A stretch of 21,174 bases of DNA from Promethearchaeota archaeon (GTDB lineage: Archaea > Asgardarchaeota > Lokiarchaeia > Sigynarchaeales > SOKP01): positions 1 to 21,174 of the forward strand of contig JAHPYY010000023.1 of the NCBI GenBank assembly GCA_019058515.1. The letters run 5' to 3'. Below the pieces are notes generated by a model, which was given only the letters and a program-made list of their open reading frames with translations, had not been told where the DNA came from and did no database searches. A program made the translations under genes and the position numbers. Shown piece by piece: positions 1-7,817 of the stretch. The first letter of the stretch is position 1. Each line of letters starts with the position of its first letter.

Positions 1-200
1 GGTTAAAGGAGATTAAAGCTCCCACTCTAATTCTGAGCGGAGAAACAGACATAGGTTACGATGTGGGCGATGTGCGAGCAACTGCCGAAGGAATCCCAAA
101 TACACAATTAATCATATATGAAGGATACGGACACAGCCTCAGTATGGCTAATAGAAAAAAGCTGCAAGAAGATATTTTAAAATTCTTGAATAAGGATTAA
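1..200 (+). CDS. Alpha/beta hydrolase, C-terminal end (5' end outside window)
   Basis: The reading frame is open from base 3 to the TAA at 198-200 and gives 65 residues. The sequence LKEIKAPTLILSGETD followed by a GYGHSLSM motif is the usual end of an alpha/beta hydrolase: the strand carrying the acidic triad residue (GETD) and the loop with the catalytic His (GYGHS). The nucleophile elbow lies to the left of the window, so substrate class cannot be judged. A second, unrelated-looking and decayed alpha/beta hydrolase lies on the other strand at 495-1334. Whether this gene is intact upstream cannot be seen. Confidence 0.8.
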   Translation, partial: LKEIKAPTLILSGETDIGYDVGDVRATAEGIPNTQLIIYEGYGHSLSMANRKKLQEDILKFLNKD

Positions 201-215
201 TATCTAGAGGTAGGA

Positions 216-502
216 ATGGTACTTAGCGCACTATTCGGTGGGACTAAGCGGATGCTGGCTAACATTTTTTTAACTTATCCTGTACCATCAGTTCTCTTCA
301 AAAGATACGGAGTAAAATATTTAGCAAATCAACCACTTACATAGGATTTATCCTCTCTCTAACCGGTTTTGGCTTCTTCATTCTCGTTATAGGAGTTATC
401 TTATCACTCCTGGATACTATAGGGGGAGTAATATGGTATATCCTTTTAGCCAGAACATTTTTCAATTTGGGATGGTGCAAATCAAATAAGGTATCTATTT
501 AA
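216..502 (+). pseudogene. Remnant of a small membrane protein, probably frameshifted
   Basis: An ATG at 216 is preceded by an AGAGGT-type ribosome binding site and reads 42 codons before a stop at about 342. In another frame an open stretch from 263 to the TAA at 500-502 encodes two hydrophobic segments (around IGFILSLTGFGFFILVIGV and IWYILLARTFFNLGW), but it has no ATG, GTG or TTG before the hydrophobic part. The simplest reading is one small two-helix membrane protein broken by a frameshift between about 300 and 345. The family is not recognised. Its last bases overlap the end of the hydrolase pseudogene on the other strand. It could also be chance hydrophobic coding, so confidence is low. 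Confidence 0.35.
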
Positions 503-1334
503 AATTCGTTTTTAACCATTCAATAAGTTTACTCCAAGAGCCTTCTGGAAATTCAGCGTTTTTCGCTCTTTTTACTACCATAAATTCCTTGTTATTGTTA
601 GGAACTTCCTCTTATAACGCTTTTGAAGAAGCAACCTCAAAAATCTCGCCTTGATCTCCAACACCTACAAGAACAGGAATTTCTAAATTATTTGGAAAAG
701 ATAGGGCTTTAGCGTTTAAGATCCGCATGAACAGTATCGCGTATTTAAATGTCCTCAATGGATCGTCAAGACCAGTGATACCATCTCAATAATAAGCTAA
801 TACCGGCTTACTCGAGGAAAATATCAAACTGAATAAGACCTTAAGAGGCGTTCCTAAGGAAGGCTTGTTTTACACTCCTTCTCGCACTGTTCTACCAGCA
901 CTAAGAAGAATTAAGCCATCAAATTTATCCAAGCAATGATTAGTTGCGATGATAGATGTGACGACTCCTAAACTATGACCTAATACAATTAGTTTCTCGC
1001 ATTTTTCTTTTAAAAAGCTATTAGTTTCGCATAAATCCTTAATAAGCTTCTCCTTACTGGGTAGATCTTCTCTGTTTCCATCAGATAACCCGTGCCCCCT
1101 TAAATCCAATCCATAAATCTGATATCCGGTTTTTGCCAATGGAGTTGCTAGCATATCGTTATAAGGTTCGCTGTAAGCCTTTATTCCATGAAAAATGAGA
1201 ATAGATGTTTTAGAAGGTGTTGATGCTTTCCATTCCCTTATAAATAGTACATTTCCATCAGAAGTTTTGAAGGTAAGATGAGAATCCTTAAATTCTTCTC
1301 TGAGTTTAACTACATCAATATCCATATATTCCAC
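495..1334 (-). pseudogene. Alpha/beta hydrolase (monoacylglycerol-lipase-like), inactivated by three in-frame stops
   Basis: One reading frame can be followed for 280 codons from ATG 1334 to TAG 495-497. The first 154 codons are normal for a serine hydrolase of the Hydrolase_4 type: the oxyanion HG segment (FHGIKAYSEPY), DLRGHGLSDG and the nucleophile elbow GHSLG. After REGV there is a TAA, yet homology continues in the same frame with KPSLGTPLKV, a TGA after VLAYY, then IPVLVGVGDQ, a TAA after SSKAL, and finally FPEGSWSKLIEWL. No frameshift is needed, so decay is by point mutation. The position before AEFPEGSW, normally the catalytic His (KHAEF), reads Asn (KNAEF), and the residue after GDQ is Gly rather than the usual acidic residue. 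Loss of the triad supports a dead gene rather than readthrough. Confidence 0.85.
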
Positions 1335-1523
1335 CTTAAAATTGAGATTACATTCCCTTTGTTTTATTTGATATTAGTTTGCTTCTATATTATTTAATAA
1401 TTCCTCTTTTCACCTAATTTCTGCGAGAATAAAAATAAAATAAACTCCTTATGAATAATTTCCTCAAATAATTTGGAGGTTAAATCAAAAAATGAGGAAA
1501 AACTTGAAGTTTTGTTCAGGATA

Positions 1524-2462
1524 TTATCTGAAATAACACATCTGTGGTTCATTTTGAACTGTAAATTGAAGAGTGGACTCAACAATTTCATATTTCTCAC
1601 GCAAAAATTTATTTACTTTCTCAATAAAAGATTCTTGATCTAAAATTGTCCAATTCTTATCTTGTATCTTTATATGGGCAGAAAATATTATCATACCAGA
1701 AGTTATAGTCCATAGGTGAAGAGTAAATAAATCTGAAATTTCTGGAAATTCTGCTTTTAAATCTTTAGATATCATATCAGCATTGTATCCCTTAGGGGTC
1801 ATTTCCAATAGAATCCTAATTGATCCTTTAAGAACGCCAATAGCCCATACTAAAATAACAATAGAAATGCCAATGCTTATTATCGGGTCGAGGAGTATCC
1901 AATGAGGATTGACAATTATGAATAACGCTACAATCACTATTCCAACTGATGCTATTGCATCAGCAAACATATGATAAAACACACTTTTAATATTTAAATC
2001 TGATTTGGGGCTTCCTTGAAGAATTATTATACTTGTTACATTTGCAATAAGCCCTAGAATTGCTAAAACTAACATTATAACTCCATTTATTTCCGTAGGA
2101 TTAAGAATACGCTCAAAAGACTCGATGATAATCATCACGACAACAAAAAGAAGAAACAAGCCATTAATAAAAGCTGCTAATACCTCGGCTCGATATAAAC
2201 CATATGTTTTATGGTGACAAGGAGGTTTTCGTGCTAATAGAATCGCAATAATCCCAATTATTATAGCAAATGCGTGTGTAAACATATGTCCTGCATCACT
2301 AACTAAAGCCAAACTATTTATTATAAGCCCTCCAATTAGTTCTAAAACCATAATAATTAAAGTAATGGTTAACGATAGAATTAGTTTCTTTTTTTCTACG
2401 CTTCGGTATTCACTTAAAATTGAAGAAAGCTTATCTTTAGTGTCATTACACTCTTGAATCAT
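1524..2462 (-). CDS. Cation diffusion facilitator (CDF) family metal transporter
   Basis: This 312-residue membrane protein is a CzcD/ZnT-like CDF exporter, expected to move Zn(II) or a related divalent metal out of the cytoplasm by proton exchange. Six membrane segments fill residues 25-215, followed by a cytoplasmic domain (about 220-312) with the usual HLWTITSG motif. The metal site is seen in helix 2 (SDAGHMFTH, Asp56, His59, His63) and helix 5 (YHMFADA, His164, Asp168). Helix 2 has His where the common motif has Asp (HxxxH instead of HxxxD), which may shift metal choice. The loop between helices 4 and 5 is short and not His-rich. ATG 2462 is the first start. The SRPBCC gene lies 58 bases upstream on the same strand, so the two may be co-transcribed. 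Confidence 0.93.
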   Translation of the reverse strand: MIQECNDTKDKLSSILSEYRSVEKKKLILSLTITLIIMVLELIGGLIINSLALVSDAGHMFTHAFAIIIGIIAILLARKPPCHHKTYGLYRAEVLAAFINGLFLLFVVVMIIIESFERILNPTEINGVIMLVLAILGLIANVTSIIILQGSPKSDLNIKSVFYHMFADAIASVGIVIVALFIIVNPHWILLDPIISIGISIVILVWAIGVLKGSIRILLEMTPKGYNADMISKDLKAEFPEISDLFTLHLWTITSGMIIFSAHIKIQDKNWTILDQESFIEKVNKFLREKYEIVESTLQFTVQNEPQMCYFR

Positions 2463-2520
2463 TTACTTTACTTATTTCATTTAATAATTTAATTTTTTAT
2501 TATTATTTTTATTATTTAAT

Positions 2521-3009
2521 TTAATTCTCTTTAGCATGACTGTGAAGTGTGTCTTTTTCACCAAATTCATTTTTAAGAACTTTATGACGGTGGCGAAATA
2601 CACGTTGTAAAAACTTACTAATCAGCTTTGAAGCATGTCGAGGTTTGAATGTTAATGTATCGGTAATCATTGTTCCTAGCTCAACATTTTCTATGTTTCT
2701 CTGATGTCGCCACAGTTCCATTGAACTCATGGAGGATTGTTCTATAAATCCTTTGCCTTCTGTATATTCTATGAGTGTCATATCGTCATGGCCAATTGGT
2801 AAAAAACCAAACAAATAAATATGGCTACGAAATAAGGGTTTCCCTAGCTCAATTTTAACATCATCAATAGTTTTAATACCTTTGGGAGCTGTCATTTTGA
2901 AATACGGCAACATCTCTTTTTGTATTCCTTTTAAGGATGTAACCCATTCCCAAACCTCCTCTATAGGAGCAGAAACTATGGTTTGATACTTTAAAGTTAT
3001 ATTATTCAT
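2521..3009 (-). CDS. SRPBCC-fold ligand-binding protein
   Basis: The 162-residue product looks like an SRPBCC (START/Bet v1-like) protein. It opens with a beta strand and the typical APIEEVWEWV helix, has a middle beta section with FLPIGHDDMTLIEYTEGKGF and ends with a long C-terminal helix (HASKLISKFLQRVFRHRHKVL) that would cover a hydrophobic cavity. Such proteins bind or modify hydrophobic ligands; the ligand here cannot be inferred. The tail is His-rich (RHRH, HSHAKEN), which with the CDF transporter immediately downstream hints at, but does not prove, a metal link. ATG 3009 is the only sensible start; no clear ribosome binding site precedes it. Confidence 0.75.
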   Translation of the reverse strand: MNNITLKYQTIVSAPIEEVWEWVTSLKGIQKEMLPYFKMTAPKGIKTIDDVKIELGKPLFRSHIYLFGFLPIGHDDMTLIEYTEGKGFIEQSSMSSMELWRHQRNIENVELGTMITDTLTFKPRHASKLISKFLQRVFRHRHKVLKNEFGEKDTLHSHAKEN

Positions 3010-3293
3010 CGAAAATTTTTCTTAAATAATAGAGTAATTAAATTATTAACCAAAATATATTTCCACTTCTGCATCACCGTCTATAGCCTCTTTTTCCACA
3101 TCTCTATCTCACCGTTTCTCACTGAGAGCTCCTTTATAATATTCATGTTGAATAATATTGGCTTTTATATGTATTTATAGTATTCATATTAAATTGTTTA
3201 ATTCTTTATCGTCCTCTTCTTTTTCCTAATTTTTCCGTATAGCGGGAGAATATGTAAAAATGTTCTATTAAAATTTCTGATTGAATTTTAAAT

Positions 3294-4529
3294 CTACTGC
3301 GTATCTACTTTATTAATTTCTCCATCAAATTTGCTTGGTTTAGTAATACCCCAATGCCATAACAGTAAAATACATAGTAAAATTAATCCCGAACTAAAAG
3401 GAAGGAACTGTGAGGGAAGATATAATAGAATAGCTCCACCTACAATAGGGGCAATAATTTGAGCTATACTGCCGAAAGAATTATTTACGCCCATTACGCT
3501 ACCCATTTCTTCTCTTTCAACACTTTTTGATAACTTCGAGGTTAATATCGGTCGACTTACTCCTGTCCCGTAAGCTAAAAATAAAAATGCGATATAAATA
3601 ATCCAATAAGTTGTAGTAAAAATTAAGATTACCATTGGTATAATCATTGTCAAGACACCTATTTTTAATGTAAGATCCTCACCAATTTTTTTTTGTATAG
3701 GAGTAAATAAAACACTTTGAAAAAATACCCGAAGTACACCCATCCAAGTCAGTAGAAATCCTATTTCTAATGATCCAATGTTTATTTGCTTTTCAGCAAA
3801 TAGAGAAAAAGTTGACATAAATAGAAAAAATCCGAGATTGTAAATAAAAAAAATGACAATAATACCTCTAATTTTAGAGTCCTTAAAAAACCGTTTTACA
3901 TCTTGTATTGGAACAATATCCTCTGATCTAAGTTTAACGCTTTCCACTCTTACCTCTAATGACTCAGTTATATAAAAGATCATTAGGATTATTGATATCA
4001 AACTAATTCCCGCTGCGAGAAACATTGGTGTTGAATAATTAATTGTTGATAAAACTCCTCCAATAAGTGGGCCAAATATAAGAGCTGCGCCAAAAACAGC
4101 ACTAGAATAACCAAAAACTTTAGTTCGGTCTTTTGACTCAGTAATATCACTAATGTATGCTTGACTGACGGTAAAGTTGCTTCCTAATAATCCATCTACA
4201 ACTCGTGCTAGAATTAATATCCATACTGCGTTTGCAAATCCTAAAAGCATAAATCCAGCAAATGTAGCTAACTGGCTTGTCAAAAGCAAAGGTTTCCTAC
4301 CGTATCTATCACTTAACTTGCCTATTATCGGAGCAGAGAATAACTGACAGATACTAAAGAGACTTAACACTATAGATATTTCTAAGGCATTTAGACCCAG
4401 AGATAACCCCAAAAAAGGTAGCACGGGCAATAGTATGCTAAAACCTAAGATTTCTGTAAACATTACAATAAATATGATGAAAAGTCTTTTATCCATCTTT
4501 TTCTTGGAAGAATTAGGTGATTTACTCAT
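3294..4529 (-). CDS. MFS drug/metabolite exporter, TetA/DHA1-like
   Basis: This 411-residue protein has about twelve membrane segments and the marks of a proton-driven major facilitator exporter of the DHA1 (TetA-like) group: motif A GKLSDRYGRKP between helices 2 and 3 (residues 70-80), RVVDGLLGS in helix 4 (motif B region), and the antiporter motif C GAALIFGPLIGGVL in helix 5. The C-terminal half repeats the fold, ending at LLLWHWGITKPSKF. The substrate is unknown; tetracycline export should not be assumed. I start it at ATG 4529; an in-frame TTG three codons upstream is possible but has no better signal. It has about 280 bases of non-coding DNA on its 3' side and stands alone. Confidence 0.92.
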   Translation of the reverse strand: MSKSPNSSKKKMDKRLFIIFIVMFTEILGFSILLPVLPFLGLSLGLNALEISIVLSLFSICQLFSAPIIGKLSDRYGRKPLLLTSQLATFAGFMLLGFANAVWILILARVVDGLLGSNFTVSQAYISDITESKDRTKVFGYSSAVFGAALIFGPLIGGVLSTINYSTPMFLAAGISLISIILMIFYITESLEVRVESVKLRSEDIVPIQDVKRFFKDSKIRGIIVIFFIYNLGFFLFMSTFSLFAEKQINIGSLEIGFLLTWMGVLRVFFQSVLFTPIQKKIGEDLTLKIGVLTMIIPMVILIFTTTYWIIYIAFLFLAYGTGVSRPILTSKLSKSVEREEMGSVMGVNNSFGSIAQIIAPIVGGAILLYLPSQFLPFSSGLILLCILLLWHWGITKPSKFDGEINKVDTQ

Positions 4530-4603
4530 TATACCCAAACAAATATTATTATTAGAAAAAAATTAGTACGAAAAATGGTGAGTCTAATTAAAATGTTCTT
4601 GTA

Positions 4604-4942
4604 TCAATATTCATTATCGAAATCAAGTGATATCGAAATAATACAAAATCTTTTTCCTGTTGGCTTAGGACTGTCGTTAAATAAATGTCCTAAATGATCA
4701 CTACACTTCTTGCATAGAATTTCTGTCCGAATCATTCCATGACTTGTATCTGTCTGCTCTTCGATATTTTCACTTTTTAGTAGTTGGTAAAAACTTGACC
4801 ATCCCGATCCCGACTCGAATTTAGTTTCAGAATCTAAAAGCGATTCCCCACACCCTACGCACTTATAAACTCCTTTTTCGTGAATATTACAGTATTTATC
4901 AGAAGAACTCTTATTAACTTGTACGATTATGATTGGTTTAAA
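4604..4942 (-). pseudogene. msrB: Methionine-R-sulfoxide reductase (MsrB), N-terminally truncated
   Basis: The open frame from 4942 to the TGA at 4604-4606 encodes the main body of Msr[63 protein letters not shown]. Both zinc CxxC pairs and the catalytic Cys of the RxC motif are present, though the following Asn of the usual RYCINS is Ile. About 40 N-terminal residues of the family (the LTPEQY...GTEPPFTG part) are absent: a stop at 4943-4945 closes the frame, and no ATG, GTG or TTG is available before the conserved part. The missing region is occupied by the start of a zinc-ribbon gene on the other strand. Either a 5' deletion killed the gene or it starts at an unusual codon; deletion is more likely. 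Confidence 0.8.
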
Positions 4943-5096
4943 TTATTTGATAATTGGTAAGAAAAAACCAAGGAAGAAGATTAAATGTCCTCAATGTAAG
5001 AAAAAGTTTAAAGTTGGAGAATATAGAGCCGTAAGCATTGGCAGAAGGGGTATTTATGTCCAATGTCCTCACTGTGGTGCTGTTTTCGTTTCATAA
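4929..5096 (+). CDS. Small zinc-ribbon protein (55 aa)
   Basis: ATG 4929 to TAA 5094-5096 encodes 55 residues with two CPxC knuckles (KCPQC at the middle and QCPHC near the end) separated by about 25 residues. This is a single zinc ribbon preceded by a basic stretch (KKKPRKKIK). Such mini-proteins in archaea often bind nucleic acid or assist transcription or translation complexes, but no specific partner can be named. It overlaps the truncated MsrB head to head by 14 bases. No strong ribosome binding site is seen. The regular knuckles and lack of frame errors make it likely real. Confidence 0.7.
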   Translation: MIGLNYLIIGKKKPRKKIKCPQCKKKFKVGEYRAVSIGRRGIYVQCPHCGAVFVS

Positions 5097-5197
5097 TACT
5101 AAAAATAATTGGAGTATCTTTTTGTGAGTTTTCAAAATAATTGCTAATTCATTTATAACTAAATAGATAGAATGAAGGATAAATTTTTAAATAAACA

Positions 5198-5664
5198 ATG
5201 ATGGTACTTATTCCGAAATATATTAGTTTTATTCTTTCTTTTATAATGGTTTCTATATATTAGGTTAATCATCATTACTTTTTCCGCCATGTGTATACTG
5301 TTACTATTGGACCGTTTGGGTAAATAACCATCTCTTGTTAACAATTTGTTTTATCTCATTTCCGACAGCTTTTCTTGGTGATCATCCTACAGATCAATTT
5401 CCCGTCATGATATATGGTTTTTATTCACTCACTAGCTCACTAACTTTTTAAAATTTACGAGCATATACAATATGTAACAAATTTCTTGAAGTTGATGATG
5501 AGTCCATAAAAATTTTGGGATCTAAACATAGTATTCCAGGAATATTTATCTATATCTATGCCTTATCGATCTTATTTTCATTTGTAAATGTCTACATTTC
5601 TCTAGCTTGCTTCTTCTTAGTTCCTGCATTATATTTTGTTCCTGGAATAGTTCGTATAAAATAA
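5198..5664 (+). pseudogene. TMEM175-type (DUF1211) potassium channel remnant
   Basis: Three stretches line up with the bacterial/archaeal TMEM175 family. In one frame YISFILSFIMVSIY is followed by a TAG (5261-5263) and then VNHHYFFRH; the family has a Trp at the stop (YWxNHH), so TGG to TAG explains it. After a frame change between about 5275 and 5308 the next frame reads TVWVNNHLLL and FISFPTAFLGDHPTDQFPV, then MIYGFYSLTSSLTF, a TAA (5449-5451), and goes on in the same frame through NKFLEVDDESIKIL and a hydrophobic end to TAA 5662-5664. The N-terminal filter helix (FSDGVFAIAIT type) is missing upstream. With two nonsense codons, a frameshift and a lost pore helix this cannot make a channel. 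Confidence 0.75.
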
Positions 5665-5749
5665 AATCTAGTCAAGAATACCTAAGTTATATATATGAAA
5701 TATTTGAATCTGATACCTTTCAAAAAAGTTTTATTTCCTTTACCTGTTT

Positions 5750-5932
5750 TCATTCTTTATCTTCATTTGTCATTTTCTTAATCTGTATCGTGCCTGACAT
5801 GTTTTTAATATGCTTACCACCTGATATAACATTTCCTAACTCATATAAACCACTTGCAGAAACAAAACTTTCATAAAACATTGCCATGTCTCCCCATGGC
5901 GTATAATATGCAAGCGTTCCAAATTTTGCCAC
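5750..5932 (-). pseudogene. Cyclophilin-like fold protein, C-terminal fragment
   Basis: The 60-residue frame reads FGTLAYYTPWGDMAMFY, then ASGLYELGNV and a basic, acidic end. This resembles the C-terminal half of small bacterial/archaeal cyclophilin-like fold proteins (TM1367/PF18050 type), which carry GDIAYYxPWGxxAIFY followed by a LGxI turn. The N-terminal half is absent; the frame closes with TAG within about 30 bases upstream of the apparent GTG at 5932. The recognisable part stops at about 5930, exactly where a different gene tail starts on the opposite strand, so this looks like a deletion or inversion junction rather than a complete small gene. Confidence 0.6.
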
Positions 5933-6114
5933 ATTTAAAACCTGAAGAAATTGCCACTATAGCACGGAAATATAATATTAAAATGTTGATACTTTCACAT
6001 TTCGATGCCAGTTTATTTCCAATTTTAGAGTCGCGAAGGAAGGCTGTAGCTAAAGTTAAACAGATATCTAAATCCACTCTTTCTGCTCATGATGGATTCG
6101 AATTAATAATTTAA
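5929..6114 (+). pseudogene. Metallo-beta-lactamase-fold hydrolase, C-terminal fragment
   Basis: From His codon 5932 to TAA 6112-6114 the frame gives HLKPEEIATIARKYNIKML, then ILSHFDASLFPILE and a closing SAHDGFELII. This is the usual end of an RNase Z/AtsA-like metallo-beta-lactamase hydrolase: the helix after the HxTPEE motif, the last metal His in LxHFD, and the closing A-DG-EI strand. The HxHxDH metal motif and everything before it are missing. In-frame codons run further left to an ATG at 5854, but that part is antisense to the cyclophilin-like fragment and shows no homology, so it is not a natural N-terminus. Confidence 0.65.
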
Positions 6115-6127
6115 TGTTCCAACTTTT

Positions 6128-6505
6128 TTAACCTAGTCCTTTTCTGAGTATATCCTTCAACATCGTGTCCTTTATTTTAAGTCCTTCTATTAATTTCTCC
6201 TTGTATTTTGCATCTCTTAAAACTGACGTGAGTCTCTCTATTAGAATCGCATTAATCTCTTCTGATATTTTAAGTTTTTCTTCTAATGGTATACTTGGTT
6301 TATTTATATCTGCAAAGAATGCATTATGCTTCTTTTGCCAATCTCGGAATGAGAAAATGATAAAACCTTTCAATGCCCTTTTACTCAATGGAATTGACTG
6401 GGATAAAAGTTCAGCTATTTTTGTTGCAAGTTCATTTTGAAAATCATCAAGTTTTACATCTGCATATTTATTTTGAATTTCTTCAACTTTAGCTTTATCA
6501 AACAT
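6128..6505 (-). CDS. Hypothetical helical protein, family not recognised
   Basis: The product (125 residues from ATG 6505, or 132 from an in-frame GTG at 6526) is rich in Lys, Glu, Ile and Leu and is predicted to be all helical and soluble. Visible features are a charged N-terminal helix (KAKVEEIQNKYADVKLDDF), a central LKGFIIFSFRDWQKKH segment and a C-terminal basic end (LKDILRKGLG). No metal, nucleotide or DNA-binding motif is seen. A near-perfect GGTGAT ribosome binding site lies at 6522-6527, overlapping the GTG and 16 bases from the ATG, so the true start is uncertain. Its end lies 13 bases from the MBL fragment, tail to tail. Confidence 0.65.
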   Translation of the reverse strand: MFDKAKVEEIQNKYADVKLDDFQNELATKIAELLSQSIPLSKRALKGFIIFSFRDWQKKHNAFFADINKPSIPLEEKLKISEEINAILIERLTSVLRDAKYKEKLIEGLKIKDTMLKDILRKGLG

Positions 6506-6526
6506 ACGTTCAAAAATTGTTATCAC

Positions 6527-6813
6527 CTTTTTTTAATTTAATTTTAAAATAAAGCTATATTTCAGACTAATAAATTACTTTGTTTGAAACACCAGAGCTC
6601 TCGGGTATTGAGGAGTCAAACTTCTCCGACCAGATAGGCCATTATAAGAAAGCTCAATTTGGTATTTAAAACTTTTTGTAATAAAAAATAGATCTTTAGA
6701 AACTTGAAATAGATCAAAAATTAGAAGAAGAAGCAATTTTAATTTAAAACATTCAACAACTATAAATTTATACTCTGAATAAAAATATATATTGAAAAAA
6801 TCTGGAGTGAAAC
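6527..6813. other. Non-coding stretch with a short GC-richer hairpin
   Basis: No convincing gene is seen on either strand. Bases about 6590-6650 are less AT-rich than the surroundings and can form a small hairpin (GGAG at 6619-6622 region with CTCC about 10 bases later). TATA-like tracts occur on both sides: TATAAATTTA near 6761-6770 could serve the rightward remnant at 6814, and TTTTAAAATTAAAT near 6536-6550 could serve the leftward gene. No tRNA pattern is recognised. Confidence 0.35.
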
Positions 6814-7007
6814 ATGAAAAAAACTCAATATTACTTTTGGTTATTAGTAATTCTTGGATTATTTTTGTTCATTCCAACCTATGTACCGAAAGTTTGCTTT
6901 CTTTTCGATTTACAATGGAGCTTTCTTCTGAAGGTAATGAGATTCCTCCCGATGATACTTATTTAGAGAAACCACGGAAAAATATACCTATTGTTTATAG
7001 TTTCTAA
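6814..7007 (+). pseudogene. Remnant of a secreted or membrane-anchored protein, frameshifted
   Basis: ATG 6814 has a good ribosome binding site (GGAGTGA, 3 bases before) and begins with a clear signal-peptide or anchor: MKKTQYYFWLL then VILGLFLFIPTYV. This frame stops at TAG 6964-6966 after 50 codons. A second frame that is open across the same bases ends with a hydrophilic stretch (SSEGNEIPPDDTYLEKPRK) to TAA 7005-7007, which looks like the exported part of such a protein. The natural reading is a frameshift between about 6890 and 6930. The family is not recognised, and a short intact 50-residue peptide is an alternative. Confidence 0.4.
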
Positions 7008-7084
7008 GAATTAAGGAGCGTACGTAAAGAAATATAATTAGATTTCCAAATCTCTTGATAATTTAAAAGTAGTTTTAAAAAATT

Positions 7085-7801
7085 TTAAGATTGAAACATG
7101 AGACATTTTTCGTGTTCGCATTTATTATTAACGCTCGAAAAGCTACAACTTGATGGTTCGTAGTTTAAATAAATCCCAAATTCTTCCTTAAAGAAGTTTA
7201 AAGCTTCACATATCGAAATCTTTACTGAGCGCTTACAACAATGCTCTAAATTATCCGCTATTCTAGAGAGCGAACGAGATGTCATTCTATTCGCCATAGA
7301 GCGTGGAATATCTTTCCCTGGAGTCGCTCCGGTAAAAACACTAATCGCTACGCCAGACCCCATTCCTGCTCCGCATGAACCATAAAAGCCACACCAACCT
7401 CCGGGTATCTTGGACGCTCGTCGTATTGCTTCCTTAATTTCAAATACTGTAATCTCTTCTCCTGTAGGTTTTTTTACATTATTATTTCTAAGAGTAATTA
7501 AAATAACTGCGGGAGTTAGCACATGATGCTCTGGACCGTATAACTTGAATTTAGGATGTTTCATAATAAGATCAGCTAAATGGAACGGATTCTTAATTTT
7601 AGTACTGAGACAAATGTCTTCAATTACAGAATTCGGGTCTTTGGAATGACAATTATCGCATATATAATGTTTATTTATACAATAGGTATTTGCATCGAAA
7701 TCTTGTTCACAAATTTCACATTTCAAATTTAAAATCTCATTCTGGTTTAAAGCGTACATTAGTTCTGCGCCACAAATTTCACACTTATCTTTTCCTTCCA
7801 T
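7085..7801 (-). CDS. DUF5714 domain-containing, Cys-rich protein
   Basis: The 238-residue protein opens with two zinc-ribbon-like CxxC pairs (CEICGAEL and CEICEQDF), continues with INKHYICDNCHSKD, and has the core of the DUF5714 family: LIMKHPKFKLYGPEHHVL, IRRASKIPGGWCGFYGSCG, GATPGKD, SMANRMTSRSL and EHCCKRSV. The family is found in anaerobic archaea and bacteria, sometimes fused to or beside radical-SAM or methyltransferase proteins; its reaction is not established to my knowledge. The conserved Cys and His residues suggest metal or Fe-S binding. ATG 7801 is only 16 bases after the stop of the PHP phosphoesterase gene, so both are very likely one leftward transcript. Confidence 0.88.
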   Translation of the reverse strand: MEGKDKCEICGAELMYALNQNEILNLKCEICEQDFDANTYCINKHYICDNCHSKDPNSVIEDICLSTKIKNPFHLADLIMKHPKFKLYGPEHHVLTPAVILITLRNNNVKKPTGEEITVFEIKEAIRRASKIPGGWCGFYGSCGAGMGSGVAISVFTGATPGKDIPRSMANRMTSRSLSRIADNLEHCCKRSVKISICEALNFFKEEFGIYLNYEPSSCSFSSVNNKCEHEKCLMFQS

Positions 7802-7817
7802 TTTTTATTAACATCAC

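Noticed and set aside
870..890. Selenocysteine or other stop-codon recoding in the hydrolase at 495-1334
   Set aside because: Two of the three internal stops are TAA, and the catalytic His is also lost; simple decay explains all.
1394..1600. Leftward open frame of 68 codons near the CDF 3' end
   Set aside because: It overlaps the CDF coding end in another frame, is low in complexity and shows no domain.
5159..5344. Leftward open frame of 61 codons
   Set aside because: It is antisense to the TMEM175 remnant and has no protein-like pattern.
6590..6650. Possible tRNA or structured RNA in the GC-richer patch
   Set aside because: Only one short hairpin is seen; no cloverleaf, T-arm or C/D-box pattern could be found.
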